From: Irpex lacteus
Taxonomy: Eukaryota; Basidiomycota; Agaricomycetes; Polyporales; Irpicaceae
Assembly: GCA_001986395.2 (NCBI GenBank)
Contig: MQVO02000003.1
Span: 620,001 to 684,000, forward strand
Length of the DNA: 64,000 nucleotides
Direction: 5' to 3'
Position 1 is the stretch's first letter. The number at the start of each line of letters is the position of its first letter. The position numbers and the translations under genes are program-made. Shown here one piece after another: positions 1-9,767 of the stretch. The notes under the pieces were generated by a model, which saw only the letters and a program-made list of their open reading frames with translations, did no database searches and was not told the DNA's origin.

Positions 1-701
1 CGCGCAGCGAACGGGATGGATTGGATGGATAGGTGATAGACGATGGATAAGATGCATTAACTAAAGAGGAGAGACGAGGGTCCAGAGAGGGCGTAGTAGA
101 AGTCAACTTCGATAGCCCAGTATCCCAGTGGTAGATAGCCGGCCTGGCAGCGCATATGCGGGTGCAGAGGCGGAGATGACGAATCTGGAAGGGGAGATGG
201 AATGGGATGGAAAGGATGGCTGCGCTAGGATTCTAGCAAGTGCCGAAAAGGAGTGAGATAGGAAGGCGAAGTAGGAGATGATGATGATGGATAAGAATAA
301 AGTGTCTCTAAGATAGTGATGTGGGGATTATACAGTTCATAGGGTAAGGAGCGTGAGGATAGTAAGATAAGATGTGGGAGACGAGAGATGCGATGGTCGT
401 GTCATAAGTAGACATCGAACGTGGAACGTGTGAGGGGGGCATCGAGGGGAATACAATACAGCAAGGGATCATGTGAGTGTGCGGTTAGAGTTGTGCTTGA
501 GGATTATAGATACAGTGCATGGCCATAGGGTGTTCTGGATTAATTGGCATGAGGCGCCTGCGGTCATGAGTTTTCTTGCGTTACTGTGCAAGGAAGGAAA
601 TTGGTAAGACCGGAGGCACGTCTAGACGAATGGGGAAAGCATATACATACCTTAGTTCGGAATTGGTATGGGAGTATTATTCATCGTGCCTCCCATCGCT
701 C
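1..701. other. No gene seen; purine-rich flank
   Basis: I find no convincing coding region here. The plus strand is rich in GATGG/GGAT-type purine runs, especially in the first 500 bases. The only open frames are short and begin with non-ATG codons. Part of this stretch is probably the 3' untranslated and downstream region of the terpene synthase, which ends at 702 on the minus strand. Confidence 0.5.
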
Positions 702-1994
702 TTAAGCGCGTCGAGGGAGAAGCGTGACTGTCCTATTCTTCTTCACCTCTGGACCGATCTTTCCAAAGTAACGCTCGGACTCAAACGACCAGTGGAGGCT
801 TCCTACAATCCAGTCCGCGAGGCCGTCGACATAAATGTCGACCTGCCTGTCGATTTCCGGTCCCCACGAGGGGAGACTAGCACGTTCAGCAACGAAGCGG
901 TCGATGGACTGTTGGCATAGATCGCCGACGAAATCCACCGCGGCCTGTAGGCTCAGGCCCTCCTGTTGCATAACCACCACAATCATGTTGTGTGTATCGC
1001 CTGCAAGAAACAACGTTCACCGTTCGGTGACAATAGTGAAAGGCGATGAAGTCAATGAGAACGTCATTAAACCATGTATAGCATTTCCGCTCACCCTTCG
1101 ACTGTTCCACGTTGTAAGAAAAGATGTCCTAGAGACAAAAGCCAGATGTTCAGCAGCATGGACGTGGGAGAACACGTGCGATACTTACGTTGGACCATGT
1201 CACAAGGTCGTTGGCCGCTTCGCCAAGGTTGCGAATAGTTGGGTGGTCCATAACCTCGTCAGGAATGTGCAGGTTGTAGGCGTACTCGATGAGCGCCCAG
1301 CATGGCTTGCAGCCACTGATGCACGGGGATTAGACGTCGCTATCACAATGATTAAGTAAAAGCACTTGCCTGGTATCACGACGAAGGGAGATGTAAGACT
1401 CGAGATCAGGAACTACGCCTGCCTCACGATCGGCAGCTTGCTGCGTTACTGCTTGGAAGAAGAAATCCATGGTTTCCCGGAAACGCTGCTGGGTACCTGG
1501 ATCAGCGGTAACGACTGCCCGTCTCCAGAAACTATCAGGAAAGTTAGCATCACAAACGAGATGAACTGTAAATGCAGAACGTACTCTCTGGCCATCTTCC
1601 CGACGCGAGTGGCCGGCATGTACTCTTCGGCGGGCAGCCAGAACGCGTTCATAACATCTATACCGGCAAACGCTGTTCCCCGGTCGTTCATGTCGTCTGA
1701 GATGTTGTCCATGTGGAAGAGCCAGTTCATGAAGTCGCAGCAGACACGAAGCTGGGGGTAGGCGGCCCTCGGATAGCACATCGAGGTGAGCAGGCCGGCC
1801 TTCAAGCCATGGAAAGCGTCCCTCTTCCTCTGAGAGAGGTTGCCGCCGCGGAAGAGCCACTGTTTGCACTCGACGGTAGCTTGCTTGCGATGACGGTTGT
1901 TGCGCAGAGGGAAGTCGCAATGGGAGACGAGATCAGGGATATGGATTTTGGCGGGTTGGGCGGAAGGCCCAGCGGCGGTAGACTCGAGCTGCAT
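702..1994 (-). CDS. Sesquiterpene synthase (class I terpene cyclase)
   Basis: Predicted cytosolic enzyme that ionises a prenyl diphosphate, most likely farnesyl diphosphate, and cyclises it to a sesquiterpene. I model five exons: 1994-1585, 1531-1370, 1315-1189, 1128-1095 and 1000-702. They sum to 1032 nt (343 aa), in frame, which is normal for basidiomycete enzymes. Visible signatures are the first metal site DNISDD inside NWLFHMDNISDDM, the NSE triad NDIFSYNVE assembled across intron 3, and the C-terminal RY pair in ESERYFG. The start ATG is the first after an upstream stop and precedes the conserved IHIPDLVSHCDFPLRNNRH block. Intron 2 needs a GC donor (GCAAGT) to keep the conserved DTSGCKPCW reading. 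A TATA-like box lies about 125 bp upstream. The product cannot be predicted from sequence. No P450 or transporter is adjacent. Confidence 0.93.
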
Positions 1995-2117
1995 CGCACT
2001 CGAAACCTGTGTTGAGAAGAAGTTACAAAGATGAGAGCGTCGACAAAGCGAAGTGAAGTAGAATGAGCCCAAAAAGGTCCTGAGGGTTGGGGAGGACCAG
2101 GTGCCGCAGCCGTCTGG

Positions 2118-2124
2118 TTATATA
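2118..2124 (-). promoter_or_regulatory. TATA-like box of the terpene synthase gene
   Basis: On the minus strand the sequence reads TATATAA about 125 bp upstream of the terpene synthase ATG at 1994. The position fits a core promoter element, but no transcript data are available. Confidence 0.4.
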
Positions 2125-3465
2125 CGGGGGCGGAGGTGCGACAGTTCTCACGGCCGTTTCGCGTAAGGCCAGTCGGGGAGCGCGAGACGTCGAGCCAATC
2201 AGATTCGCCCAACAGAGCACTCTGGGCGAGCAATGAACGGAAGAAGGCCGGCACAGGCGCGGCGTCGAGAAAACAAAACATATCCCAGTCACTGGCCAGT
2301 GAGCGTCACAGAGATCCTGTCCAAGCTTCCCTTCTCCAGATTGACTCGACGATCGATCCGGGAATCTGGATTCGCTCGGGTCGGCTGCGACGTCCACTGG
2401 ATCCTTCTGCGCGCCATTCCCCGCCAAACACCTCGCCTATCGCTCTTCTCGCCAATCCACTCAGCGTCGGATGCTCAGATGACGTCCGGCGGGGGCCCAA
2501 GTACGACGGCAGCGCAACGTCCTACGATGCGTGGACAAGACTCGTCAGGAGGCGGCGTCGTCTTCTCCCAACTTTGACACGTACCCATTTAGGAATTTCG
2601 ACTTGATCCTCGTTTCCCACGCTCTGCCTCAACCTCCCCAAGCATACGGTCTGTACATTGTCCCAAGCCCGTCGCCGTCGTCTCCAAGCGATTGTAACAC
2701 GAGCCGCGGAAGTATTAGAGGTCACCATCGCAGCTCCATCCACGCCTCACGCGCCCATTTTAATGAACCCGGCCTCCAATGGAGGATGAATATCGCCTTT
2801 CAACAAAGTTGCCTGCGACGGCGTCGCGCACCAGTCTGAAACCACATGCGTGTTTCTTCTCTTACCGACGATACGATCTCAATCTGACGATGACATGATT
2901 GTCTCGCGTCTCGCCGGAAAGGTAATGAAATGAACTGGATGTTGCTTTCCCATTTGCTCGGCAACGACGCACGAGGTCGACCCTGCCTGGAATATGCGTC
3001 GTTGACGGCATGTTACGCTGCGGAGCTACGATGCCCTCGGAGGTCAGCACTCATTTTTCTGGATTGGACGGTTGAATTTCACCTAACTATTGTAGCCCAT
3101 TCAGGGATGTATATTACCACCCTCCGTCGTCGGCCCATGCGTTCATGCTCACTGAGGATCCGGAATTCAACACGTCACGTACCAAGATTTTTTTGTTCCG
3201 TGGTATTCTTCATTCTTCGAAAGTCTGAAACAAATTGAGAAGTGAGCATACAAATACCATCCCATCCAGCGCCAAGTCCGACGGATGTCGTGTAGAGTTT
3301 TAGACTTCATTAAAGTTGAGCGTCCCACCCAATACGGCATTCATGACTCGTCAAGTGGGTGATTTTGCTACCCTCATCCGTCACAGTGCATGGTATAGTT
3401 CAAGCTGAATCAATGTTTCTTCAGCTCATCCCTGTGCGTCTCGCCGACCCTGCTACGGTGTAAGC

Positions 3466-3852
3466 CTACAAATATGCTCCTGCTAGTGGCCCTCGGCACA
3501 GCAGAACAATAGGAGCAGCATTTAGCTTGTCCGTGTCCGCATCTTCTAGGCCGTCGTACGTGAACACTACAAATGCATACTGTCGTGCATCGTCTAGAGT
3601 CGGGAAAACGGCAGTTACAAAGTTTATCTCAAACGTGGCGTCAAGATCGGAACAGCCCGCAGTGCTCACCAGATAACCCCGGATCGTAACTGGGTAGTGC
3701 ATGAACCTTGCTCTGAAGCTTTGCATGTATCGCAGCCCGATACACGCCTCGTAAGTTGCTGGAGCTGGATTATCGTTCACAAGCTCAACGCATTTTACCT
3801 CCGAGGAGGCCGTGCTTGTTTCATTAACGGCGTATCCCTGGGTACCTGGGAC
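3466..3852 (-). CDS. Orphan exon-like ORF, hypothetical
   Basis: This stretch encodes 128 residues ending in a stop and begins right after a possible splice acceptor (TTCTCAG at about 3853). Its composition is protein-like: acidic and aromatic residues are spread evenly and two cysteines are present. It includes VKCVELVNDNPAPATYEACI and FVVFTYDGLEDADTDKLN. I do not recognise a family. The larger frame upstream to 3885 begins with TTG and soon meets a stop, so the piece makes sense only as the last exon of a spliced gene. I cannot define its first exon. It may be an unannotated small gene, a gene remnant, or chance. Confidence 0.25.
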   Translation of the reverse strand, partial: VPGTQGYAVNETSTASSEVKCVELVNDNPAPATYEACIGLRYMQSFRARFMHYPVTIRGYLVSTAGCSDLDATFEINFVTAVFPTLDDARQYAFVVFTYDGLEDADTDKLNAAPIVLLCRGPLAGAYL

Positions 3853-4283
3853 CTGAGAATGGAGATCATAGACGGTGAAAGGCAAAAATCGTCAGAGCAG
3901 GTTTCTCACAGACATTGACTGCCAGTGACAGCCAGCCAGGCGTACACGTACGACTTCGGACGCAGAGCATATGCATATGCAGCACTGCGCTGATAGATGG
4001 ATAGATGAGATAGAACGCATTGACACTGCGCTGCACTTTGCCGTGTTGGAGACTGCCTGCCTGCGTGTTCGGGAGTTGCCGAAACGTGTGGCCAGGTGCG
4101 GTCCGCAACAACGTCCGTGTTGCTGAATCATGAATCATGAAGACGGGAGGCAGCGGTATTCCAGTCAGTGGCGGTGCGCTGAACATCAACGTGGGGAGAT
4201 TGAACTTACATGCATGTCAGTGCCTGGCTCCCCCTATGTTCCCCTAGTGACGAGGGCGGTGTAGCTGTAAATGCATGGGGCAT

Positions 4284-4560
4284 GGAACAGGCGCGGGCAC
4301 GAACAAGTAAGTATGCAGAGCTTGAGTTGAAGCATCTTGGATGCACCGTACATACCGCAAACCGGGATGTCACCTTGTTTCTAAAGTTCAGGACAATACG
4401 TTTAGCAATACGAGTCGTATGGAATTCGAACAGGCGCGGACACGAATAAGTATGCAGAGCTTGAGCTGAAGCGTCAGCGATGCTTGCATACCACAAACCG
4501 GAGTGTCCGTCACCCTGTTTCAAAAGTCCAGGCCAATACGTTTAGCAACACACGCAATGG
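4284..4560. repeat. Imperfect tandem duplication, unit about 140 bp
   Basis: Two adjacent copies of a ~140-bp unit lie at about 4284-4420 and 4427-4560. Shared blocks include gaacaggcgcgg (4285 and 4428), tatgcagagcttgag, ccaaaccgg-like sequence, and caatacgtttagcaa (4394 and 4534). The copies differ by many substitutions and a few indels, so the duplication is old. No coding potential or terminal inverted repeat is evident. Confidence 0.75.
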
Positions 4561-5251
4561 AAAGAGTTTGCTTGTGCAGTGAACCCGGTCTTAGTAGTTG
4601 CGAATACTCTCCGGTCACAAAGACTTGGACAGCCGCGCACTGCCATGTGTCCTTTTTCCTTGTACGGCCGCGGACCTCCATGCATCAAGGCATTCTCCGA
4701 TAATGCTTCGGGCTTTAGCTGGTATCTGCATGGAAGAAAAACCAGTAATCCACTGCTTGATCCTATACGGAAGGCCAATTCACCTACCTTATGCTATAGC
4801 GCACTGGTGCTGCGGCTATACTCAAAGCCGGCGACGGAACGCATTCACTAACTGTATCTGACAGTACCATGAGAAGGTTGCATCTAAGACGATGTGATGA
4901 CCGTTCAGCGCACCTTTGTGGATGAATACGGAGTACGCCGTATCTGCCTACACCACAGACGGGACGGAGGCAGGTGTCGTCAACACTAGTGAGTATCTCG
5001 AGTGGGGCAAACCGCGGAATTAAACACAAACACAAAAACAAACTTTACCACCATGGCAAGCGTCCAAGTAAGCTACCCGTGTGTGGTGTGATGTGAGATC
5101 CCAACATCCAACGTGAAGGAGTACTGGTCCAAGCCAAACTGGAGATAGCGCAGCGAATCTGTAAAATTGCTTCTTCAAACCGTACACAGCGACTCGACAA
5201 CAAAAACAAGAAACAAAGCTCGACAAGATCGCTACCAGCCGACATCGTCAT

Positions 5252-7780
5252 TTACCGCTGCTTCCTCGCCCTAGTGGAGCGCGTAGAAATGCTATTCGCA
5301 GAGGCTTGACGAGTGACCTTCGCACTCGTACGCGTGCTCGTTCGCTTTTCCGGAGAGGGAGGCTCAGGCGAGGACGAGCCCGCCGACGACGCAACACTCA
5401 ACCTCGAAGACCTCCTCGTCCGCCTGGCCGGCGTAGCCGCAGCAGCAGGCTCCTTCCTTGTATCCTCCTCGACTTTGGCATTGCTCGCGCGCCTACGTGT
5501 CTGGCGGCGGGTGGCTGGTGTAGGAGGCGGAAGTGGGGGAACGTGATCGTCTTCCTCAGCATCGTGATCGTGGATGAAGGCGCCTGGCAGGCTTTGTGTC
5601 AGACTAGGTTCTTTCGCAAGACGTGGGGCGCGGGCACGCCGAGGCGGCGGGGAAGCTTTACGTTTGGGCGGGGGTCTGGGTGGTGTTTCCAGTTCTTCCA
5701 GTACCATGGCTCCCGCGGCTGCTGGCTCGTCTTGGAGGGGGACTTCCTGCTCTGGTTCTGGTTCCGGTTCGAAAGCTCCGGGGAGTACTTCGGGGGATGG
5801 GGCTTTGGGTTGAACGGTGTCGTTGTTGGCGAATGAGCGTCGTGGTCGCCTGGAGCTGAAGACTGAAACTGAAAATTCAGGTGTCTCCTCCTCCTGCACC
5901 GGCTTTTCCTCTTCGTCAAGCTGTGCTAGAATATCCTGGTTGCGTTCACCTTCGGAGTCATGCATCTCGACGTCCGGTTCGGCAGCTTCGTTGAGCATGG
6001 CAGAAACATCCATAGCAGAAGTCGTAGAAACATCAAAATCGTCCTGAGCAATCTGTTTCTGGGGAGTCTGTTTCGCAGGGGTCCGTTTCGCGGGGGTCTG
6101 TTTCGTAGGGGTGGTAACATCAGGTGATTTGCGTTTTGTTCCCGCAGAGACAGGCGAGGGGTTGAAGAACGCATTCGGAACCCTCTTCGCGCTGCCCACA
6201 GTGTCGAAAAGAGAAACAGGTTCCTTCCGTTTCGCCGACTTCGGAGAGGGGGACGCTCCAACATCGACCTCAGAAGCAAGATACCCAGTCGCTGGGGCTT
6301 GAATAGACGCGATAACGGGAGCCGTGTCAGACGGGACTAGAGGGCGGGTTTGCGACGGAGACTGTTTCGCTAGTTTGTCGAAGACGTTGCGAGCTGCGGT
6401 GAACGCATTCGACGGCGAGGGCTTCGGGGGCTGTATAGGACCACCAAATCGAGGTGCCCCAGAACGTTCGGGTATCGGTGGGATAAGCGGCTCGGCGCGG
6501 TTCGTCACTTTCAGGGGTGTATTGTTAGGTGGCTTGATCCCATTAGTTTGAGGTGCGCGTATGTGTTCCCAAGACATGCTGAGGTCCGCGACGTTGCCGT
6601 TAAGGAGCGAGGTGTCGGTGTTTTGCGATATCTGTTCTAGCTCCAATTCTAGCAGCTGTCTTTCGGCAGCAGGCATGACGGACAGGATCTCTTCAATCGT
6701 CTGCTTCCTGTCTTGTATCACTTGTCCTCCGCTGGTTCCACGAACCGAAGTAAGAGTGAATTGGCGGTCCAATTTAACTGCTGCAGCGAGTTGGCCGCTG
6801 TGGATGAGACGCACGCACGCCAAATCCTGAATTACCGGAATCGAGGTGGGAGGCAGGTTTGAAGGTGGGTGTAGCGCGAATTCATGTAACTGTGATTGCT
6901 CATAGTTGTTGAGCGGGAATGAGAGCAGCTGGGTAAGAGGTGTCGCTCGTGGTCTCGCTGTGAAATAGTCAGGAGATGTATATCGTCTTAAGTAGCTCAC
7001 TTACGCGACAAGCTCCACTTGAGTATGTTCCTAAGTACACGCACACGTGTAGGATCTTGTTCAGAGAACGTCCGCTGATACTGCCATGCCTCGAGTAAAC
7101 TTGACTCAGCAAGCGCTATTGAGTAAGCGTCGATGTCGTTGGGCTCCTTCAAGAGGGGTTTTGCGGAACGGATGTACCGAAGGACCAGTGCATTCGCGTT
7201 GTTCTTCTCCAGAGATATCGCTTGAATGATTTTGGAGGGGTAGTCACGGTTGAGACGCGCGTCCGAAAGAAGAGAGACGGCGCGCTGGCTTTGACATGAG
7301 TAAACACAGGGATGCAAAGCGGTGAATACTCACAGGCACGTCCTCCCCGGAGTCCAGATACCAGTAGGCATCTGCTAACGCGATGAATTGCGGAGGAATG
7401 CAATGGTCGCTCGCAAATGTCGCATCCCTTCCGTCTTTGTGCCACTTGAGCAAGAAGTATATTAAACAATCTATCTTCATGCCGTCATAGGTTGTCTCTT
7501 CAATTCTCTCCAAGAGCGTGCGCAGCTGTCTCTCGTCGCGTGGGGGATAAATTTCGCTGGGATTCCTGATTCCGCCAGAGGACAAGAGAATGTCGAAAAT
7601 GAGCTGGTCAGCCATGTCCGCACGCCGTCGTTCGATTTGATGTGGTATGGGAGTCCGCCATGCGAAGGTCTCCGGACTGAGGTCGAACAGCTGTATAAAG
7701 TTGTCTTCTACTGATTCCTGCGTAGTAATAAGTGAGCATACCATCGGTTAAGGGTGAAATGTCGCGCTTACTGTGTCCAT
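5252..7780 (-). CDS. ELYS-domain nuclear pore complex assembly protein
   Basis: Likely fungal homologue of ELYS/MEL-28, which links chromatin to the Y-complex of the nuclear pore. I model four exons: 7780-7772 (only ATGGACACA), 7717-7334, 7284-7005 and 6957-5252, giving 2379 nt (792 aa) in frame. The first ~290 residues match the alpha-helical ELYS domain, with blocks such as DAYWYLDSGEDVPRAVSLLSDARL and NILKWSLS; the last part of the domain contains QDLACVRLIHSGQLAAAV. The rest is low-complexity and disordered. It has short tandem KQTPAKRTPAKQTP units, acidic stretches, and a very basic tail rich in RRT, PRR and TRRSSR, suited to DNA or chromatin contact. It diverges from the uS5m gene across 353 bp. 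The nine-base first coding exon is inferred from splice signals and is the least certain part. Confidence 0.85.
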
Positions 7781-8133
7781 TACGCGTGAATAGCTCCGTA
7801 CAGAATATAAACCACTCGGCTGCGAATTGGGGTACGCCTGTGACACAACGTCCGGTCATTAATGCAGCAGCACATTACATTCAAGCCAGCTTACCTTATT
7901 AGAGCTTGCAGAAGTAGAAGAGTTTCGCAAGAAGAGTGCGGAGAAGGAGACGCAGTGGAGGCACGAACAAGGTCAAGCGTTGGCCACTGCATTTCCCTGA
8001 ACGTTGCATGTTCCCACAAGACGCCCGCGCACGTGCTGCTAACGCTCATTCATTCTGTAAGCGCCGCCAGCCAAACTCTGCTGTCGAGCACTGTGACCGA
8101 CATCCTCCTCCTTGCTCACACTAAATTGGCGGG
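7781..8133. promoter_or_regulatory. Divergent promoter region, ELYS gene / uS5m
   Basis: This 353-bp gap separates two genes transcribed away from each other, so it must hold both promoters and 5' leaders. No clear TATA box is visible, which fits housekeeping genes. Confidence 0.5.
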
Positions 8134-9216
8134 ATGAACCGGCTGGCTTCAAGCTCTCTCTCGCAATGTAGTCGAACCGTCGTTCGACATCGACCGTGCC
8201 TCGGTCGACCCGCTTTCCAACGGTACAACTCATCAAAGTCATTCGACCACCGTGCTCGCTCCTTACAGAACCTGGAGGCAGTAGCGAACCTCGCAAAAGA
8301 TACTTCAGTATATCCCGACCTTATGCAGAAGGATACTATTCTGGACGATCACAAAACCCTCGTCTTCGAGCCGTCTGCGAAGACTCCATACCGAAATCAA
8401 GTGGTTATACGGAACGATAGCTCAATATTTCACCCTCGCCTAACGAAGGTCGAACGCCGAAAGCAGTTGGTTAAGCAGCTGGAGGATGGTGTCTACGACA
8501 TAGACGAGTTTGAGGGAGAGCAGGAGGGCCTCGAGGAGGAGGAGGAATACGTAGATGAGTCGGACAACTTCGAGGAAGTCGAAGAAACGCAGTCTCGCGA
8601 AGACGAGCAGGAGATGCATCACGACAAGAAGCTCGACCTTCTCACCGACCTCACCAGCGGAGAGCGTGCTCAGCTGTACCAATTCCCACTCATCCGACGC
8701 ATCGTCAAGCACCAGACCGGCAAGGGTAAGGTCGCGAGATTCTCCGTCCTCACGGTCATCGGGAACGGGCAGGGTCTCGTTGGTTACGGAGAGGCCAAGG
8801 ACTTCGAGACGTCTGCTGCATTCTCAAAGTCGTTGGTGCAAGCATTCAAGAACGTTGACCACGTGGAACGGTTCGAGCAGAGGACCGTCTGGACAGAAAT
8901 GTCCACGAAGCTTGGCTCGACAAGGCTTGTCATAAGACCTCGACCTGTTGGGTTCGGTCTCCGATGCAACCCGTACGCCCACCAGATTCTGAAAGCTGCT
9001 GGAATCAAGGACGCGAGCGTAAAGGTGTGGGGAAGTAGGAACCCTGGCAACGTCGTCAGGGCACTGTTCCGTGTTCTCCACTCTGGGAACGCACCGCTGG
9101 GTATGGGTAATGGAGTGGGAGGTGGAGGCAAGAAGCTGGAGAAGGGTGTGGGCATGCGGAGTGCGTTTGACATAGAGCGGGACAGAGGTCGCAGGATGGT
9201 CAACCTCGTCAAGTAA
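8134..9216 (+). CDS. MRPS5: Mitochondrial small ribosomal subunit protein uS5m
   Basis: Intronless, 360 aa. The product is predicted to be imported and to join the mitochondrial small ribosomal subunit near the decoding site. The first ~35 residues are rich in Ser, Arg and Ala without acidic residues, as expected for a matrix presequence. A strongly acidic linker follows (about residues 120-165, runs of Glu). The S5 N-terminal RNA-binding domain comes next, with GKGKVARFSVLTVIGNGQG and GYGEAKD, and then the S5 C-terminal domain with RPRPVGFGLRCNPYAHQI and KVWGSRNPGNVVRALF. The C-terminal segment MRSAFDIERDRGRRM resembles other fungal S5m proteins. The frame has no internal stop and starts at an ATG just before the presequence. 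Confidence 0.95.
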   Translation: MNRLASSSLSQCSRTVVRHRPCLGRPAFQRYNSSKSFDHRARSLQNLEAVANLAKDTSVYPDLMQKDTILDDHKTLVFEPSAKTPYRNQVVIRNDSSIFHPRLTKVERRKQLVKQLEDGVYDIDEFEGEQEGLEEEEEYVDESDNFEEVEETQSREDEQEMHHDKKLDLLTDLTSGERAQLYQFPLIRRIVKHQTGKGKVARFSVLTVIGNGQGLVGYGEAKDFETSAAFSKSLVQAFKNVDHVERFEQRTVWTEMSTKLGSTRLVIRPRPVGFGLRCNPYAHQILKAAGIKDASVKVWGSRNPGNVVRALFRVLHSGNAPLGMGNGVGGGGKKLEKGVGMRSAFDIERDRGRRMVNLVK

Positions 9217-9767
9217 CTGGTTTTAGAGGCGGCTGTGCGGATTTGGTCGTATGTTATTACATCTCTAGTTCAAAATATAATTTACCGCACCATCTCGTTC
9301 AAGCTTGACAACGTCCCGGTCAAGTTGACATATTCAACTTCAGCCTCGTCATAAAGCGCGCCAGTTCTCCACTTTTTGAGGCTAGCGTAAGGTTAGATGG
9401 TCGGTATCGTCTCTCACGTCGAACTTCGGGAGCATACTGCATATTGCATGGCGCATATGATGTGGGTGGTAATGTACAACAGGTTCCGTCTAGGGTTACA
9501 GAAAAAGTACACGGCTCGACCGAGATAATGATACGCCAAAAAGACGAATGCGTGCCAAATGAATAAGGATACGTGAATTGCGTGGATGATGATATGCTGT
9601 GGATGTGAATGCGAAGGTGAGTATGTATATGCTATGCAATGATGACCAATATGCAAGAAAGACCAAGAAGAAAAGTTCGTGTTTTCGTGACGGAGTCGTT
9701 AGTCTAGGTCCGTAAGAAATCATCACGTTCAGAGCCCTATAGCGAAGGCCCGAGACAGCCTCTGGCG
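9217..9767. other. Convergent 3' ends, no gene seen
   Basis: The stretch lies between the stop codons of uS5m (plus) and the protein kinase (minus). It is AT-richer than the coding DNA and presumably holds both 3' UTRs. No conserved ORF is visible. Confidence 0.5.

Larger units (their letters stand above)
1995..5251. other. Gene-poor intergenic region, 3.3 kb
   Basis: Between the terpene synthase and the ELYS-domain gene I find no gene I can name. From 2130 to 2600 several frames are open on both strands, but codon use looks random and no motif is seen. The region holds one orphan exon-like ORF (3466-3852, minus) and an imperfect tandem duplication (4284-4560), listed separately. Confidence 0.5.

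Noticed and set aside
2136..2606. Long overlapping ORFs on both strands upstream of the terpene synthase
   Set aside because: Composition is biased by GC-rich sequence, the frames disagree, and no domain or splice signals support a gene.
5306..5836. Long plus-strand ORFs opposite the ELYS gene
   Set aside because: They are shadows of the GC-rich, Arg/Ser/Pro-coding antisense frame.
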